Shown here: piece after piece, positions 8,589 through 16,181 of the stretch
Numbering within the stretch: the stretch's first letter is position 1
How the letters are laid out: each line of letters opens with the position of its first letter
Notes under the pieces: model-generated
The model's database searches: none
Told to the model about the DNA's origin: nothing
What the model saw: only the letters and a program-made list of their open reading frames with translations
Made by a program: the position numbers and the translations under genes
From: Actinomycetota bacterium
Lineage (GTDB): Bacteria > Actinomycetota > Acidimicrobiia > Spongiisociales > UBA5794
NCBI GenBank assembly: GCA_027728645.1
Contig: JAQCAA010000003.1
Span: 1 to 41,790, forward strand
Length of the DNA: 41,790 nucleotides
Direction: 5' to 3'

Positions 8589-8949
8589 ACCGATCGACGT
8601 CTACCACCAACGGACCCGTGCCATCGCCGAAGCGCATAACCACTGCCTCGACATCTTGGTCGGAGGACACCACTTCGCGGTGGACCACCCCGGCAGGGAC
8701 AACAACGAAATCGCCCTCCGTGGCTGTGGCCGTCTCAACGTGACCATCGCCGTGCTCGACAGTGAGTGAGCCAGCCAACATGTAGAACACCGTGGTGTTC
8801 GAACCGTGATGGTGCCAACCGGTCGAAGCGCCAGCTGGAACAGTCGAGAGCCCAGCCCACAGGGTCGGTTCATCAATAGCGGGGCTTCGAATAATCGAAC
8901 CTTGTTCTGCACCTGTTGCACGCGCTTTCTCAACCCTCACGCGATCCAT
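8587..8949 (-). CDS. Cupin-domain protein
   Basis: 120 residues from the ATG at 8949; another ATG at 8955 is in frame, but GGAG sits 6 bases before 8949, the better spacing. Single-domain cupin_2 barrel. Motif 1 is WHHHGSNTTVFYMLAGSLTV, with the metal-binding histidines and the glycine of G(X)5HXH...G. Motif 2 is GDFVVVPAGVVHREV, with the terminal histidine. Such small cupins bind a metal and may be enzymes or sensors; no substrate can be given. The stop codon lies inside the duplicated tRNA fragment, so the extreme C-terminus may have been altered when that fragment arose. Read on the minus strand, against the surrounding genes. Confidence 0.85.
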   Translation of the reverse strand: MDRVRVEKARATGAEQGSIIRSPAIDEPTLWAGLSTVPAGASTGWHHHGSNTTVFYMLAGSLTVEHGDGHVETATATEGDFVVVPAGVVHREVVSSDQDVEAVVMRFGDGTGPLVVDVDR

Positions 8950-9203
8950 CGCCATCTCCCTGAATAGTCACAGCAACCCTACCTGCTCGGGAACGCGTCT
9001 GCGCATAACGGCTGCACACATGCGTTGCTGTGTGTGGGTTTTGACTGCAACCCGGTTGCAACCCAACTGGGTACATCGCACTGAGACTGGATGGGACGAA
9101 GTCCAGCCGGAATCGGTGAAAGACTGCGTACCGCTCGACATCCCGGTAGCTTCGCACTTCTGGCTGTCGGAGGGTTCTGTCCTCTGATTTCCCGGCCCTT
9201 TCT

Positions 9204-9227
9204 CGGTCCTCCCTCGAGGGAGGACCG
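9204..9227. repeat. Perfect 24-base palindrome
   Basis: Twelve bases beginning CGGTCCTCCC are followed directly by their reverse complement, with TCGA at the centre. It could be an extruding hairpin, an operator or a terminator stem, but no T-run follows on either strand. Confidence 0.85.
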
Positions 9228-9279
9228 ATCTGTCCGGACCGAGCCAGCACTGGCGTGAGCGGCTGGCGTAGCCCGAAGC

Positions 9280-9309
9280 CTGAAAGCTGACGGCTGATTG
9301 CTGAAAGCT
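9280..9309. repeat. Degenerate heptamer array A
   Basis: Four consecutive 7-base units: CTGAAAG, CTGACGG, CTGATTG, CTGAAAG, then CT. Consensus CTGANNG. It ends 13 bases before the sigR -10 box. Confidence 0.75.
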
Positions 9310-9322
9310 TGCTCGGCCGCGC

Positions 9323-9328
9323 TACTTT
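9323..9328 (+). promoter_or_regulatory. -10 box TACTTT of a leaderless sigR transcript
   Basis: TACTTT ends 6 bases before the ATG at 9335; the interval TCTTCC has no ribosome site. No GGGAAT-type SigR autoregulatory -35 is visible upstream of it. Confidence 0.4.
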
Positions 9329-9334
9329 TCTTCC

Positions 9335-9898
9335 ATGGCTGATCAGGCGACTTTCGAAGACGATGCGATGGAGTACGCACCTCAGCTGTACTCGGCTGCG
9401 CTTCGAATGACCCGCAATCCAGCCGATGCAGAAGACGTCGTGCAAGAAACGTTCCTCAAGGCGTACCGGGCCTACGGGTCGTACCAGGCCGGAACAAACC
9501 GAAAGGCTTGGCTTTATCGGATCCTCACCAACACCTACATCAACAAGTACCGCAAAGCGCAGCGACGCCCCAACGAGGTGGAACTCGGCGAATTGCAGGA
9601 CATCTACTTGTACAAGCGTCTTGGCGAACAGTCAGGAGCAAGCGTGAGCGCAGAGTTGACGGCGCTCGACATGTTCGTCGATCAGGACATCGTCGAAGCA
9701 ATCGAATCGCTCCCGGAGGCATTCCGTCTGCCGGTTCTCTACGCCGATGTGGAAGGTTTCTCGTATAAAGAGATCGCCGAAATCCTTGATGTTCCGATAG
9801 GAACCGTCATGTCGAGGCTTCATCGGGGAAGAAAAGCGCTCCAAAGGAAGTTGTGGAACTTGGCAGTGGAACAAGGACTTGTGGAGTCGAGCGAATGA
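9335..9898 (+). CDS. sigR: ECF sigma factor of the SigR/SigH (RpoE) group
   Basis: 187 residues. Region 2 is in the first half: [20 protein letters not shown] and [16 protein letters not shown], the latter very typical of SigR/SigH proteins that control the thiol-oxidative stress response. Region 4 is [20 protein letters not shown] followed by [15 protein letters not shown], the DNA-binding helix-turn-helix. The next gene, overlapping by 4 bases (ATGA), encodes an RsrA-type zinc anti-sigma, which strongly supports the subgroup. Expected to direct transcription of thioredoxin, mycothiol and protein-quality genes when disulfide stress inactivates the anti-sigma. The symbol sigR rests on this pairing. 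Confidence 0.9.
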   Translation: MADQATFEDDAMEYAPQLYSAALRMTRNPADAEDVVQETFLKAYRAYGSYQAGTNRKAWLYRILTNTYINKYRKAQRRPNEVELGELQDIYLYKRLGEQSGASVSAELTALDMFVDQDIVEAIESLPEAFRLPVLYADVEGFSYKEIAEILDVPIGTVMSRLHRGRKALQRKLWNLAVEQGLVESSE

Positions 9899-10143
9899 AT
9901 GGTTGCGAAAACGCAGTCGAATACGTCTACCAGTACATCGACGATGAGCTGACACTGACGCGTAAAGCTCGGGTGAGGTGGCACCTTCGTCGGTGCGGCC
10001 ATTGCGTCGACGCCTTCCAATTTGAAACGCAGCTGAAGGCTCGGATCAAGATGGCTGGCAAGGAAGAACCGCCTGCAGATTTCTTCACCTCTCTGAGATT
10101 GATGATTGAGGCAGAGCGCGGCGCCGCAGAAAAAGATTGCTGA
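9895..10143 (+). CDS. rsrA: RsrA-type zinc anti-sigma factor
   Basis: 82 residues, coupled to the sigma gene by an ATGA overlap. The ZAS motif HLRRCGHC gives His30, Cys34 and Cys37, and Cys4 supplies the fourth ligand. The spacing Cys4-His30-Cys34-Cys37 equals that of Streptomyces RsrA (Cys11-His37-Cys41-Cys44), where oxidation releases zinc and frees the sigma factor. The protein is short and has no membrane segment, so it is a cytoplasmic redox switch. It ends in a further cysteine (Cys82). Family relationship is from motif spacing and context; both agree. Confidence 0.9.
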   Translation: MNGCENAVEYVYQYIDDELTLTRKARVRWHLRRCGHCVDAFQFETQLKARIKMAGKEEPPADFFTSLRLMIEAERGAAEKDC

Positions 10144-10239
10144 CCGATCAGACACGTCTGACCCGAAGGATTGCGCTCTCGCCCTACCCCCGAACCCAGC
10201 GTCCGGCACGGGTTCGAACCTACAATTTCGGCTCAGGTC

Positions 10240-10267
10240 GGGAACCTTCTAACCCCCCACAAACGTT
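10240..10267 (+). promoter_or_regulatory. SigR-like promoter upstream of the small zinc-motif gene
   Basis: GGGAAC (10240-10245), 19 bases, then GTT (10265-10267) preceded by C. The SigR/SigH consensus is GGGAAT and GTT with a spacer of about 18, so this is close but one base longer. The nearest gene, 10336, lies about 70 bases downstream. Confidence 0.3.
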
Positions 10268-10335
10268 CTATATGTACGAACATCCGACATGGTGGTCGAG
10301 GAAGCTCGAACCAACACTTGGCTACGGAGGCCACA

Positions 10336-10533
10336 ATGAACGAAACAGCACTCAAGGGACGCAAGTTCACCGGTGCGACGCGTGCACCAAAGACCTACTC
10401 AAACGCTCGAACCTGTGAAGCCAAGGGATGCAAAACCCGGCTCTCGCAGTACAACCGACGCGAGTGGTGCTACACACACGCTCCCACCAAGTATCCACGG
10501 CTTCGCGGGAGAATCGCAAAGGCCGAGGCCTAG
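10336..10533 (+). CDS. Small zinc-motif protein of unknown function
   Basis: 65 residues. Start fixed by GGAGG at 10326-10330, 5 bases before the ATG. Very basic, with one compact motif CEAKGCKTRLSQYNRREWC followed by YTH, giving C-x4-C-x12-C-x2-H. A similar cysteine motif with LSxYN occurs in small actinobacterial DNA-binding and phage proteins and is likely to bind zinc. No other domain is visible; the first 25 residues are probably disordered. It follows the SigR/RsrA pair, and a SigR-like promoter may precede it, so a role in redox or stress regulation is possible. Function unknown. Confidence 0.7.
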   Translation: MNETALKGRKFTGATRAPKTYSNARTCEAKGCKTRLSQYNRREWCYTHAPTKYPRLRGRIAKAEA

Positions 10534-10623
10534 ACGGTCAATCTCGGTACCCAATCGCACAACAGATTCCTCCGATATTCGGTCGGTGTGCTGAGACATG
10601 AGTGTGTCAGCCCGCCGACCGTC

Positions 10624-10629
10624 TATTGT
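10624..10629 (+). promoter_or_regulatory. -10 box TATTGT of a leaderless transcript
   Basis: TATTGT ends 7 bases before the ATG at 10637. This favours that start over the upstream ATG at 10598. Confidence 0.4.
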
Positions 10630-10636
10630 TTCGACC

Positions 10637-10948
10637 ATGCATCGGCATGCGCGCATCATCACCATCGCATTCGTTGCGTCGCTCGTGGTAGGCATTGCGT
10701 CCCCAGCTTTCGGCACAGAATCACCTTCCGATGAGGGTGCCACCACGACAACCGTGAGTATCGAGCCGGTCTTCGAGGGTGAGGCTCCCGCCGTGGTCCT
10801 CGAAGTGGTCGAGGTCGAGGTTGAGGAGCAGCCTTGGACTGTCAGGTTCATATACCCCTTGATCGGTGTGCTAGCCCTGCTCATCATTGGGGGCTACGCA
10901 ATCGGGTACAACAGGTCGATCCGCCGCCGTTACCAGGTTGTCGGCTGA
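10637..10948 (+). CDS. Small secreted or type I membrane protein, unknown
   Basis: 103 residues from the ATG at 10637; an in-frame ATG at 10598 would add 13 residues. A signal peptide (RIITIAFVASLVVGIASPAFG) is followed by a Thr/Glu/Val-rich external stretch of about 45 residues, one transmembrane helix (FIYPLIGVLALLIIGGYAIG) and a short basic tail with RSIRRR. The predicted topology has the acidic middle outside and the basic tail in the cytoplasm. No known domain recognised. It stands alone between the zinc-motif gene and the zincin cluster. Confidence 0.65.
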   Translation: MHRHARIITIAFVASLVVGIASPAFGTESPSDEGATTTTVSIEPVFEGEAPAVVLEVVEVEVEEQPWTVRFIYPLIGVLALLIIGGYAIGYNRSIRRRYQVVG

Positions 10949-10970
10949 CCCAGTCCGCCTTGATCCCTCG

Positions 10971-10976
10971 TAGGCT
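10971..10976 (+). promoter_or_regulatory. -10 box TAGGCT upstream of a tiny leader ORF
   Basis: TAGGCT ends 6 bases before the ATG of the 5-codon ORF at 10983, the same geometry as the leaderless genes in this window. Confidence 0.35.
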
Positions 10977-10982
10977 CAATCT

Positions 10983-11000
10983 ATGAGCAACGTCCGATGA
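10983..11000 (+). CDS. Possible 5-codon leader ORF (MSNVR)
   Basis: ATG AGC AAC GTC CGA TGA. The stop overlaps the zincin start as ATGA. It is placed as a leaderless start behind the -10 box at 10971. It could couple translation to the next gene or be chance. Confidence 0.25.
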   Translation: MSNVR

Positions 11001-12073
11001 GCCATGTCGACTGGGGAACAGCGCGCAACACTTCGAAGCGCTTCGCTGGCGAGTACCCACTTGCTGATACATACCACGCCCACCGCTTTCAACTCCAAGC
11101 CCCCGATCTCGTCGCAAGGGCATCGCAGCTTGTTGCAGAGTCGACTGGCCTCGAGATTCCAGGCCAACCAGAGGTTGGCGTCATTTCACGCCACGACTGG
11201 GTCGTCACCAACACTCATTCATTCGCACGCATGCTGCAACCGATCGAGGACGCCAGCGCGGAAACGAACGGAGACGAATTCGCGGGGACGGACCCTGGCG
11301 ACACCGCACGGCGAAACCTTCCGTCGTTGGCTGGGAAGGCGATGGGCGCACAAATCGGCGCAGTGCTCGGGTTCATGTCCAAGCGCGTTCTCGGCCAATA
11401 CGAGCTCGTGTTGCCAACAGGCGACAACGACTTTGGAGATTCTGTCCTGTTTGTCGGCGCAAACATCATGTCGATGGAGCGCCAGCACCAGTTCAGACCT
11501 TCGAGTTTCCGGTTCTGGGTAGCCCTCCACGAATGCGCCCACCGAGCCCAGTTCACAGGCGTGCCATGGATGCGCCCTTACTTTTTGTCTCTCGTCGAGA
11601 AACTGATCTCAACCGACGAACCGGAAAAGGGACGTCTTCTGAGGATCTCGGCAGAGTTTCGGTCTGCGAGGGAGGCAGGTCTCGACCCAATCGGTGACAA
11701 GGGAATTGTTGGTTTGCTCGCTTCACCAGGCCAGCTTGAAGTTCTCGACAGGGTCCAGGCCCTGATGTCACTTCTTGAGGGCCACGGCCACGTTGTGATG
11801 GATCGTGTAGGCGAGCGCGAGATCGTGGACGTCAAACGGATGTCGAACGTTCTCAAAGCGCGAAGGAAAGACCCAAAGTCGGCCGCGTTCATGAAGCTCA
11901 TCGGTATCGAGATGAAGATGCGCCAGTACGAAGACGGTGCGAAATTCATCAACGAGGTCGAACGCCTCGCCTCGTGGGAGGCTCTTTCGATGGCATGGGA
12001 GTCCCAAGAATCTCTTCCGACGATCGAAGAGATTCGAGACGCAAGACTGTGGCTCGACCGGATGAACGGATGA
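10997..12073 (+). CDS. Zincin-like metalloprotease, DUF2342 (zincin_2) family
   Basis: 358 residues. Belongs to the actinobacterial family annotated as zinc-dependent metalloprotease or as F420-biosynthesis-associated protein. The zinc motif HECAH is at residues 178-182 and EGHGHVVMD lies downstream with a candidate third ligand. The N-terminus MSHVDWGTA matches the family start. No signal peptide, so it is likely cytoplasmic. The gene sits immediately before tilS, overlapping by 4 bases, as in many actinobacteria. Proteolytic activity has not been shown for most members, so the role is open. Confidence 0.88.
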   Translation: MSHVDWGTARNTSKRFAGEYPLADTYHAHRFQLQAPDLVARASQLVAESTGLEIPGQPEVGVISRHDWVVTNTHSFARMLQPIEDASAETNGDEFAGTDPGDTARRNLPSLAGKAMGAQIGAVLGFMSKRVLGQYELVLPTGDNDFGDSVLFVGANIMSMERQHQFRPSSFRFWVALHECAHRAQFTGVPWMRPYFLSLVEKLISTDEPEKGRLLRISAEFRSAREAGLDPIGDKGIVGLLASPGQLEVLDRVQALMSLLEGHGHVVMDRVGEREIVDVKRMSNVLKARRKDPKSAAFMKLIGIEMKMRQYEDGAKFINEVERLASWEALSMAWESQESLPTIEEIRDARLWLDRMNG

Positions 12074-13380
12074 GGCACGATCTCGCGGCCCGCGTCGCTG
12101 CGGCGGTCGGGGACAGCCGATGCGTGGTGGCTCTCGGCGGCGGAGCAGACTCTGCCGTCCTCCTCGCTGCGGCGGTTGAGGCCAGTGGCAACGGAAGCGT
12201 CCGGGCAGTCTTCGCTCACCACGGTCTGGAGGGGTCAGAGATGCTTCGCGAATCGGCCACATTGGTTTCTGCGAGGTTCGGAGTTGATCTCTCAGTCGTC
12301 GAAGCCGTTGTTGAGGACGGTCCCGATCTCGAGGCGCGGGCGCGAAGGGCGAGGTACAAAGCCATCATCGAGAACTTGGCTGACACAGAAGTCTGCTGCA
12401 CCGGTCACACGAGCGACGACCAGGCGGAGACTGTCTTGATGCGGCTTCTACGGGGATCCGGAGCGACCGGTCTCGCTGGAATCCCAGCGACTCGCGGCCA
12501 GTTTCGCCGTCCGTTTCTCGACGTCTCAAGGACTGAGTTGCGTCAGGTCGCGCAAGCAGAGGACCTGCCATTTGCCGATGACCCAGCGAATACCGATGAC
12601 CGATTTCTGCGATCCAGGATCCGGAACGAATTGATTCCCACGATTGAGGCCGGTTACGGAGCGGGCCTCAAATCGAATCTCACGAGGACGTCCACGCTCG
12701 TAGGTGCAGACGACGCTGTCTTGAACTCGGTTGCTGGCGAAATCCCCATCAGGGTAAATCGATGGGAAGTGGGCCTGCCCGTCGGAGCACTCCTCACCGC
12801 CCCAGACGCTGTTGCGTCGCGAGTTGTTCGTCGTGGTTTGAAGGAGTTTCATCGACCGTACAGGGGCGGATTCGAGGATGTTGGCTCAATCATGGCCACA
12901 GCAACTGATGGCGTGAGCCGCACCATCTCTGACGGTGTCGAGTGCGCCAGGGAGAACGCCGAGGTGGTTCTTTTTCGGAAGGAGTGCCTCTCCAAGCTGG
13001 CGCACGAGGTCGGTAGGGCAATTCCAGTCTCGGCTGATTCCTTGTTCGATTGGCTGGACGAGCGCTTCTGTGTATATACATCCGACTCTCCTGCCATCCG
13101 CGCGACGACGAGGCGTCGAACCGGAGTCCGGGCCCTCGCGGGCAACGAGGAAATGACCGTCCGCGGTGTGGCCGAGGGGGATCGAATCGACATTCCCGGC
13201 GGTACCACCCCGGTGGTCGAGCTGCTCCGAAACGCAGGAGTGCCATCTCGCAGGCGTCCGTTTTGGATGGTGGTGAACATTAATGGGAAGATTGCAGCGC
13301 TCCACGGAATCAGGGTTGCGCCGTGGGCACGACCGATCGTCGGGGAATCCGCCATGATCATCGAAAGGGAAGGCCGATAG
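12070..13380 (+). CDS. tilS: tRNA(Ile)-lysidine synthase
   Basis: 436 residues from the ATG at 12070 overlapping the zincin stop (ATGA). It modifies the CAU anticodon wobble cytidine of tRNA-Ile to lysidine, using ATP and lysine. The PP-loop reads ALGGGADSAVLL (residues 21-32), where the usual first serine of SGGxDS is glycine. Other family blocks are present: VFAHHGLEGSE, CCTGHTSDDQAETVLMRLLR, RPFLDVSRTELR and FLRSRIRNELIPTIE. The C-terminal domain runs to about 430. Its stop overlaps the hpt GTG by one base. The gene is essential in most bacteria, so the P-loop change is probably tolerated. Confidence 0.92.
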   Translation: MRHDLAARVAAAVGDSRCVVALGGGADSAVLLAAAVEASGNGSVRAVFAHHGLEGSEMLRESATLVSARFGVDLSVVEAVVEDGPDLEARARRARYKAIIENLADTEVCCTGHTSDDQAETVLMRLLRGSGATGLAGIPATRGQFRRPFLDVSRTELRQVAQAEDLPFADDPANTDDRFLRSRIRNELIPTIEAGYGAGLKSNLTRTSTLVGADDAVLNSVAGEIPIRVNRWEVGLPVGALLTAPDAVASRVVRRGLKEFHRPYRGGFEDVGSIMATATDGVSRTISDGVECARENAEVVLFRKECLSKLAHEVGRAIPVSADSLFDWLDERFCVYTSDSPAIRATTRRRTGVRALAGNEEMTVRGVAEGDRIDIPGGTTPVVELLRNAGVPSRRRPFWMVVNINGKIAALHGIRVAPWARPIVGESAMIIEREGR

Positions 13381-13904
13381 TGAAGATTGGGAGAACGCTG
13401 GTTTCTGCGGAAGAGATCGAAGCAAAACTCACGGAAATGGGCGCTGCGATTTCGAAAGACTACGCAGGCAAGGATCTACTACTCGTCGGAATCCTCAAGG
13501 GTGCGTTCGTTGTGATGGCAGATTTGGCTCGGCACATCACCATCCCTGTCGAGTTCGACTTCATGGCTGTCTCATCGTACGGGTCAGCGACCAAGAGTTC
13601 GGGCGTCGTTCGGACTCTCAAGGACCTTGACCAAGAAATCGACGACCGTCACGTCCTCCTCGTCGAGGACATCGTTGACACGGGGCTGACCCTTCAGTAC
13701 TTGCTCAAGAATCTATCGGTGAGGAAGCCAGCAAGCCTTTCCCTTGCTGCGTTACTTATCAAAGACGGCGTCGAACGGCCCCCGCTGGGCGTTGCCTACG
13801 AAGGATTTCGTATCCCTCCAGAGTTTGTCATTGGCTACGGACTCGATTTCGAAGGCAAATACCGCAACCTCCCCTATGTAGCAGTCGTCGACAGCATCGA
13901 CTGA
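13380..13904 (+). CDS. hpt: Hypoxanthine phosphoribosyltransferase
   Basis: 174 residues, GTG start sharing one base with the tilS stop and preceded by GGAAGG. PRPP motif VLLVEDIVDTGLTLQYLL near the centre, LLLVGILKGAFVVMADL in the N-terminal half, and the hood region ending PEFVIGYGLDFEGKYRNLPY, all typical of HPRT. Salvages hypoxanthine and guanine to IMP and GMP. tilS-hpt-ftsH is a widely conserved order. Confidence 0.95.
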   Translation: MKIGRTLVSAEEIEAKLTEMGAAISKDYAGKDLLLVGILKGAFVVMADLARHITIPVEFDFMAVSSYGSATKSSGVVRTLKDLDQEIDDRHVLLVEDIVDTGLTLQYLLKNLSVRKPASLSLAALLIKDGVERPPLGVAYEGFRIPPEFVIGYGLDFEGKYRNLPYVAVVDSID

Positions 13905-14060
13905 TTCCCGTACCCAGGGTTGGCGGACCATAGAAACGTGGGGTTGGAGCCCACGGAACGAGCGCTCGTGTGCTCTCAGAGTTTTGGACCCGCCGCCACG
14001 ACATGGAGTCCGTCAAGCTGACGCCAGAGTGGATCTGCTCAATTTGACGTATCGGAGCCG

Positions 14061-14066
14061 TACCAT
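14061..14066 (+). promoter_or_regulatory. Candidate -10 box TACCAT upstream of ftsH
   Basis: TACCAT, 10 bases before the ATG of a 10-codon ORF and about 50 bases before the ftsH GTG. TTGACG at 14044 is too close (11 bases) to serve as its -35. Confidence 0.3.
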
Positions 14067-14076
14067 GTGCGACCCG

Positions 14077-14109
14077 ATGGCAATTTGTCGGAATATGCCC
14101 ACTTTGTGA
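14077..14109 (+). CDS. Possible 10-codon leader ORF before ftsH
   Basis: MAICRNMPTL, stopping at TGA 14107-14109, inside or next to the GAGGAG ribosome site of ftsH. Placed just after a -10 box. May be chance; no independent support. Confidence 0.2.
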   Translation: MAICRNMPTL

Positions 14110-14117
14110 GGAGCACC

Positions 14118-16025
14118 GTGACCCGCACGGCAAGAACGATCCTTCTATACGTCGCTTCCATCTTCTTGGTAGTGCTTGCGTTCCAAGTCGTGTTCGGTCA
14201 GGCGCTGTCTCCGACAGAAATTTCTCTCGACGAGTTCAACGAGTATCTCGACAGCGGCCAGGTGTCTGGCGAGATCATTATGAAGGACCGCTCGAACGAG
14301 CTGACCGGCACAATCGACAACGGAGGTGAGCAGTTCGACTTCGTCGTCAGGTACCCAGCCGAGTTCGCTGACAATCTCACGATCAAGCTCCAGAACTCGG
14401 GCGCCTCGTTCAGGGTCGACGGTCAAGCTCCGACAATCTTTGACTACATCCTCACGTTCATTCCTTATGTTCTGATTTTCGGCTTGTTCATCTTCGTAAT
14501 CATGCGGATGCAAGGCGGTGGCAGCCGTGTCATGCAGTTCGGCAAATCGAAGGCCAAGCAGGTATCGAAGGACACGCCAAAGGTGCTGTTCTCCGATGTC
14601 GCTGGGGCCGAAGAGGCTGTTGAAGAACTCGAAGAAATCAAAGAGTTTCTTTCCTCACCTCAGAAGTTCCGGGCGATGGGGGCCAAGATTCCGAAGGGCG
14701 TACTGCTGTATGGCCCTCCGGGAACAGGCAAGACCCTCTTGGCCCGTGCCGTTGCAGGCGAGGCAGGGGTTCCCTTCTTCGCAATCTCAGGATCCGACTT
14801 CGTCGAAATGTTTGTCGGTGTGGGTGCGTCACGAGTCAGAGATCTGTTCGATCAGGCCAAGCAGAATGCGCCATCGATCGTATTCATCGATGAGATTGAC
14901 GCTGTCGGTCGCCACCGCGGTGCCGGACTCGGCGGCGGGCACGACGAACGCGAACAGACCCTCAACCAGCTGCTCGTGGAACTTGATGGCTTCGACGTTT
15001 CTTCGGGCGTCATCGTTATTGCGTCTACCAACAGGCCAGACATTCTCGACCCAGCCCTCCTTCGGCCAGGTCGATTCGATCGCCAGATCGTCGTTGGCCT
15101 TCCAGATATCAAGGGCCGAGAAGCGATCCTGAACGTGCATTCGAAGGGAAAGCCGTTATCGGAGAGCCTTGACCTTGCCGTTCTTGCTAGGCAGACCGCC
15201 GGGTTTACCGGCGCCGATCTTGCCAACCTGATCAACGAGGCTGCGATCCTGTCAGCCCGTGCTGGCGATACCGAGATAGGCATGGCTGCTCTCGAGGAAT
15301 CAGTGTCACGAGTGCTCATGGGACCGGAACGCAAGTCGCAAGTGATGTCTGAAAAGGACAAGGAGATCACCGCGTACCATGAGGGAGGCCACGCACTTGT
15401 TGGTCACGTACTGGCGAATTCCAACCCGATCCACAAGGTGACCATCATTCCTAGGGGACGATCTCTCGGTCACACCCTCTCTCTGCCGATGGACGACAAG
15501 ATCCACAAGCATCGGTCTGAGATGATCGATCAACTCGCGATGGCCCTTGGAGGTCGCGCAGCTGAGGAGCTGATCTTCGGTGACCCAAGCACAGGTGCCT
15601 CAAACGACATCGAAGTTGCAACACAGATCGCCCGCAGCATGGTCATGGAGTACGGCATGAGTGAAAAACTCGGGCCGATTCACTTCGGACGGCCGGCAGG
15701 CGAGGTGTTTCTTGGGAGGGATTACTCGCGGAACGACCATCTGTCTGACGAAGTTGCTGCCGCTGTCGACGACGAGATCCGAGTTTTGATGACCCAGGCG
15801 CACCAAGAGGCGCAAACGATTCTGTCTGCGCACGCAGATGCTCTAGGTCGAATTGCCAAAGCGTTGCTCGAGCGAGAAACTCTTGATGCACGCGAGGTCG
15901 TCGAGATCTTCAGCGATGTGCCGATGTGGGAACACTCTGAGGATGGCTCGATAAGAATCAAAGCCCCCGAGTCTGGCTCGGTTATGGAACCAACCATGGT
16001 GTCTGGAAAAGACGAAATCGCCTGA
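14118..16025 (+). CDS. ftsH: ATP-dependent zinc metalloprotease FtsH
   Basis: 635 residues from the GTG at 14118, chosen for the GAGGAG just upstream; the frame is open from the GTG at 14067. Membrane-anchored hexameric protease that degrades misfolded and regulatory membrane proteins. Two transmembrane helices (about 8-28 and 110-129) flank an external domain. The AAA+ module has GPPGTGKT (199-206), [13 protein letters not shown] (Walker B) and the SRH arginines in RPGRFDRQI. The zinc site HEGGH is at 421-425, with the third ligand in the downstream SNDIEVATQ region. The C-terminal tail is short and polar. Upstream hpt and tilS are on the same strand, but a 213-base gap suggests its own promoter. 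Confidence 0.96.
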   Translation: MTRTARTILLYVASIFLVVLAFQVVFGQALSPTEISLDEFNEYLDSGQVSGEIIMKDRSNELTGTIDNGGEQFDFVVRYPAEFADNLTIKLQNSGASFRVDGQAPTIFDYILTFIPYVLIFGLFIFVIMRMQGGGSRVMQFGKSKAKQVSKDTPKVLFSDVAGAEEAVEELEEIKEFLSSPQKFRAMGAKIPKGVLLYGPPGTGKTLLARAVAGEAGVPFFAISGSDFVEMFVGVGASRVRDLFDQAKQNAPSIVFIDEIDAVGRHRGAGLGGGHDEREQTLNQLLVELDGFDVSSGVIVIASTNRPDILDPALLRPGRFDRQIVVGLPDIKGREAILNVHSKGKPLSESLDLAVLARQTAGFTGADLANLINEAAILSARAGDTEIGMAALEESVSRVLMGPERKSQVMSEKDKEITAYHEGGHALVGHVLANSNPIHKVTIIPRGRSLGHTLSLPMDDKIHKHRSEMIDQLAMALGGRAAEELIFGDPSTGASNDIEVATQIARSMVMEYGMSEKLGPIHFGRPAGEVFLGRDYSRNDHLSDEVAAAVDDEIRVLMTQAHQEAQTILSAHADALGRIAKALLERETLDAREVVEIFSDVPMWEHSEDGSIRIKAPESGSVMEPTMVSGKDEIA

Positions 16026-16139
16026 CAGCTGGAACACCCCAGAGTGTGCGTTCGGTTGTCATCCTCACGCCCTGACTCCTTGATTCTGTCGGCTCAAAAA
16101 TGTCCCCGGTGCGGGTGAGGTAGCGAATACGGTCAACGC

Positions 16140-16145
16140 TATTGT
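16140..16145 (+). promoter_or_regulatory. Candidate -10 box TATTGT before the phosphatase-like gene
   Basis: TATTGT ends 9 bases before the ATG at 16155 that opens an 8-codon ORF, and 28 bases before the gene start. Confidence 0.3.
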
Positions 16146-16154
16146 CCCAATCAG

Positions 16155-16181
16155 ATGATTGTGATTAACGCAGATGAGTAA
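16155..16181 (+). CDS. Possible 8-codon leader ORF
   Basis: MIVINADE followed by TAA, overlapping the start of the phosphatase-like gene at 16174. It follows a -10 box. Similar in layout to the tiny ORFs before the zincin gene and ftsH. Confidence 0.2.
   Translation: MIVINADE

Larger units (their letters stand above)
8956..9334. other. 379-base non-coding stretch with repeats
   Basis: Lies between the divergent cupin and sigR genes. No convincing ORF. It holds one copy of the word TCCTCTG (9180-9186), a perfect 24-base palindrome (9204-9227), a 7-base-period array (9280-9309) and the sigR -10 box (9323). Confidence 0.7.

Noticed and set aside
8421-8955. Integrated phage or island at tRNA-Thr
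   Set aside because: The tRNA fragment hints at past integration, but only about 70 bases separate the copies and no integrase or phage gene is present.
9262-9272. 11-base match to the 5' end of tRNA-Thr(TGT)
   Set aside because: The match stops after 11 bases, inside low-complexity GCTGGC-type sequence; no tRNA can fold there.
10211-10220. GGTTCGAACC looked like a tRNA T-arm remnant
   Set aside because: The flanking bases do not form the T-stem or acceptor of either tRNA in the window; it is a 10-base palindrome that could be chance.
14044-14066. TTGACG and TACCAT as a standard -35/-10 pair for ftsH
   Set aside because: The spacer is only 11 bases, too short for a sigma-70-type promoter.
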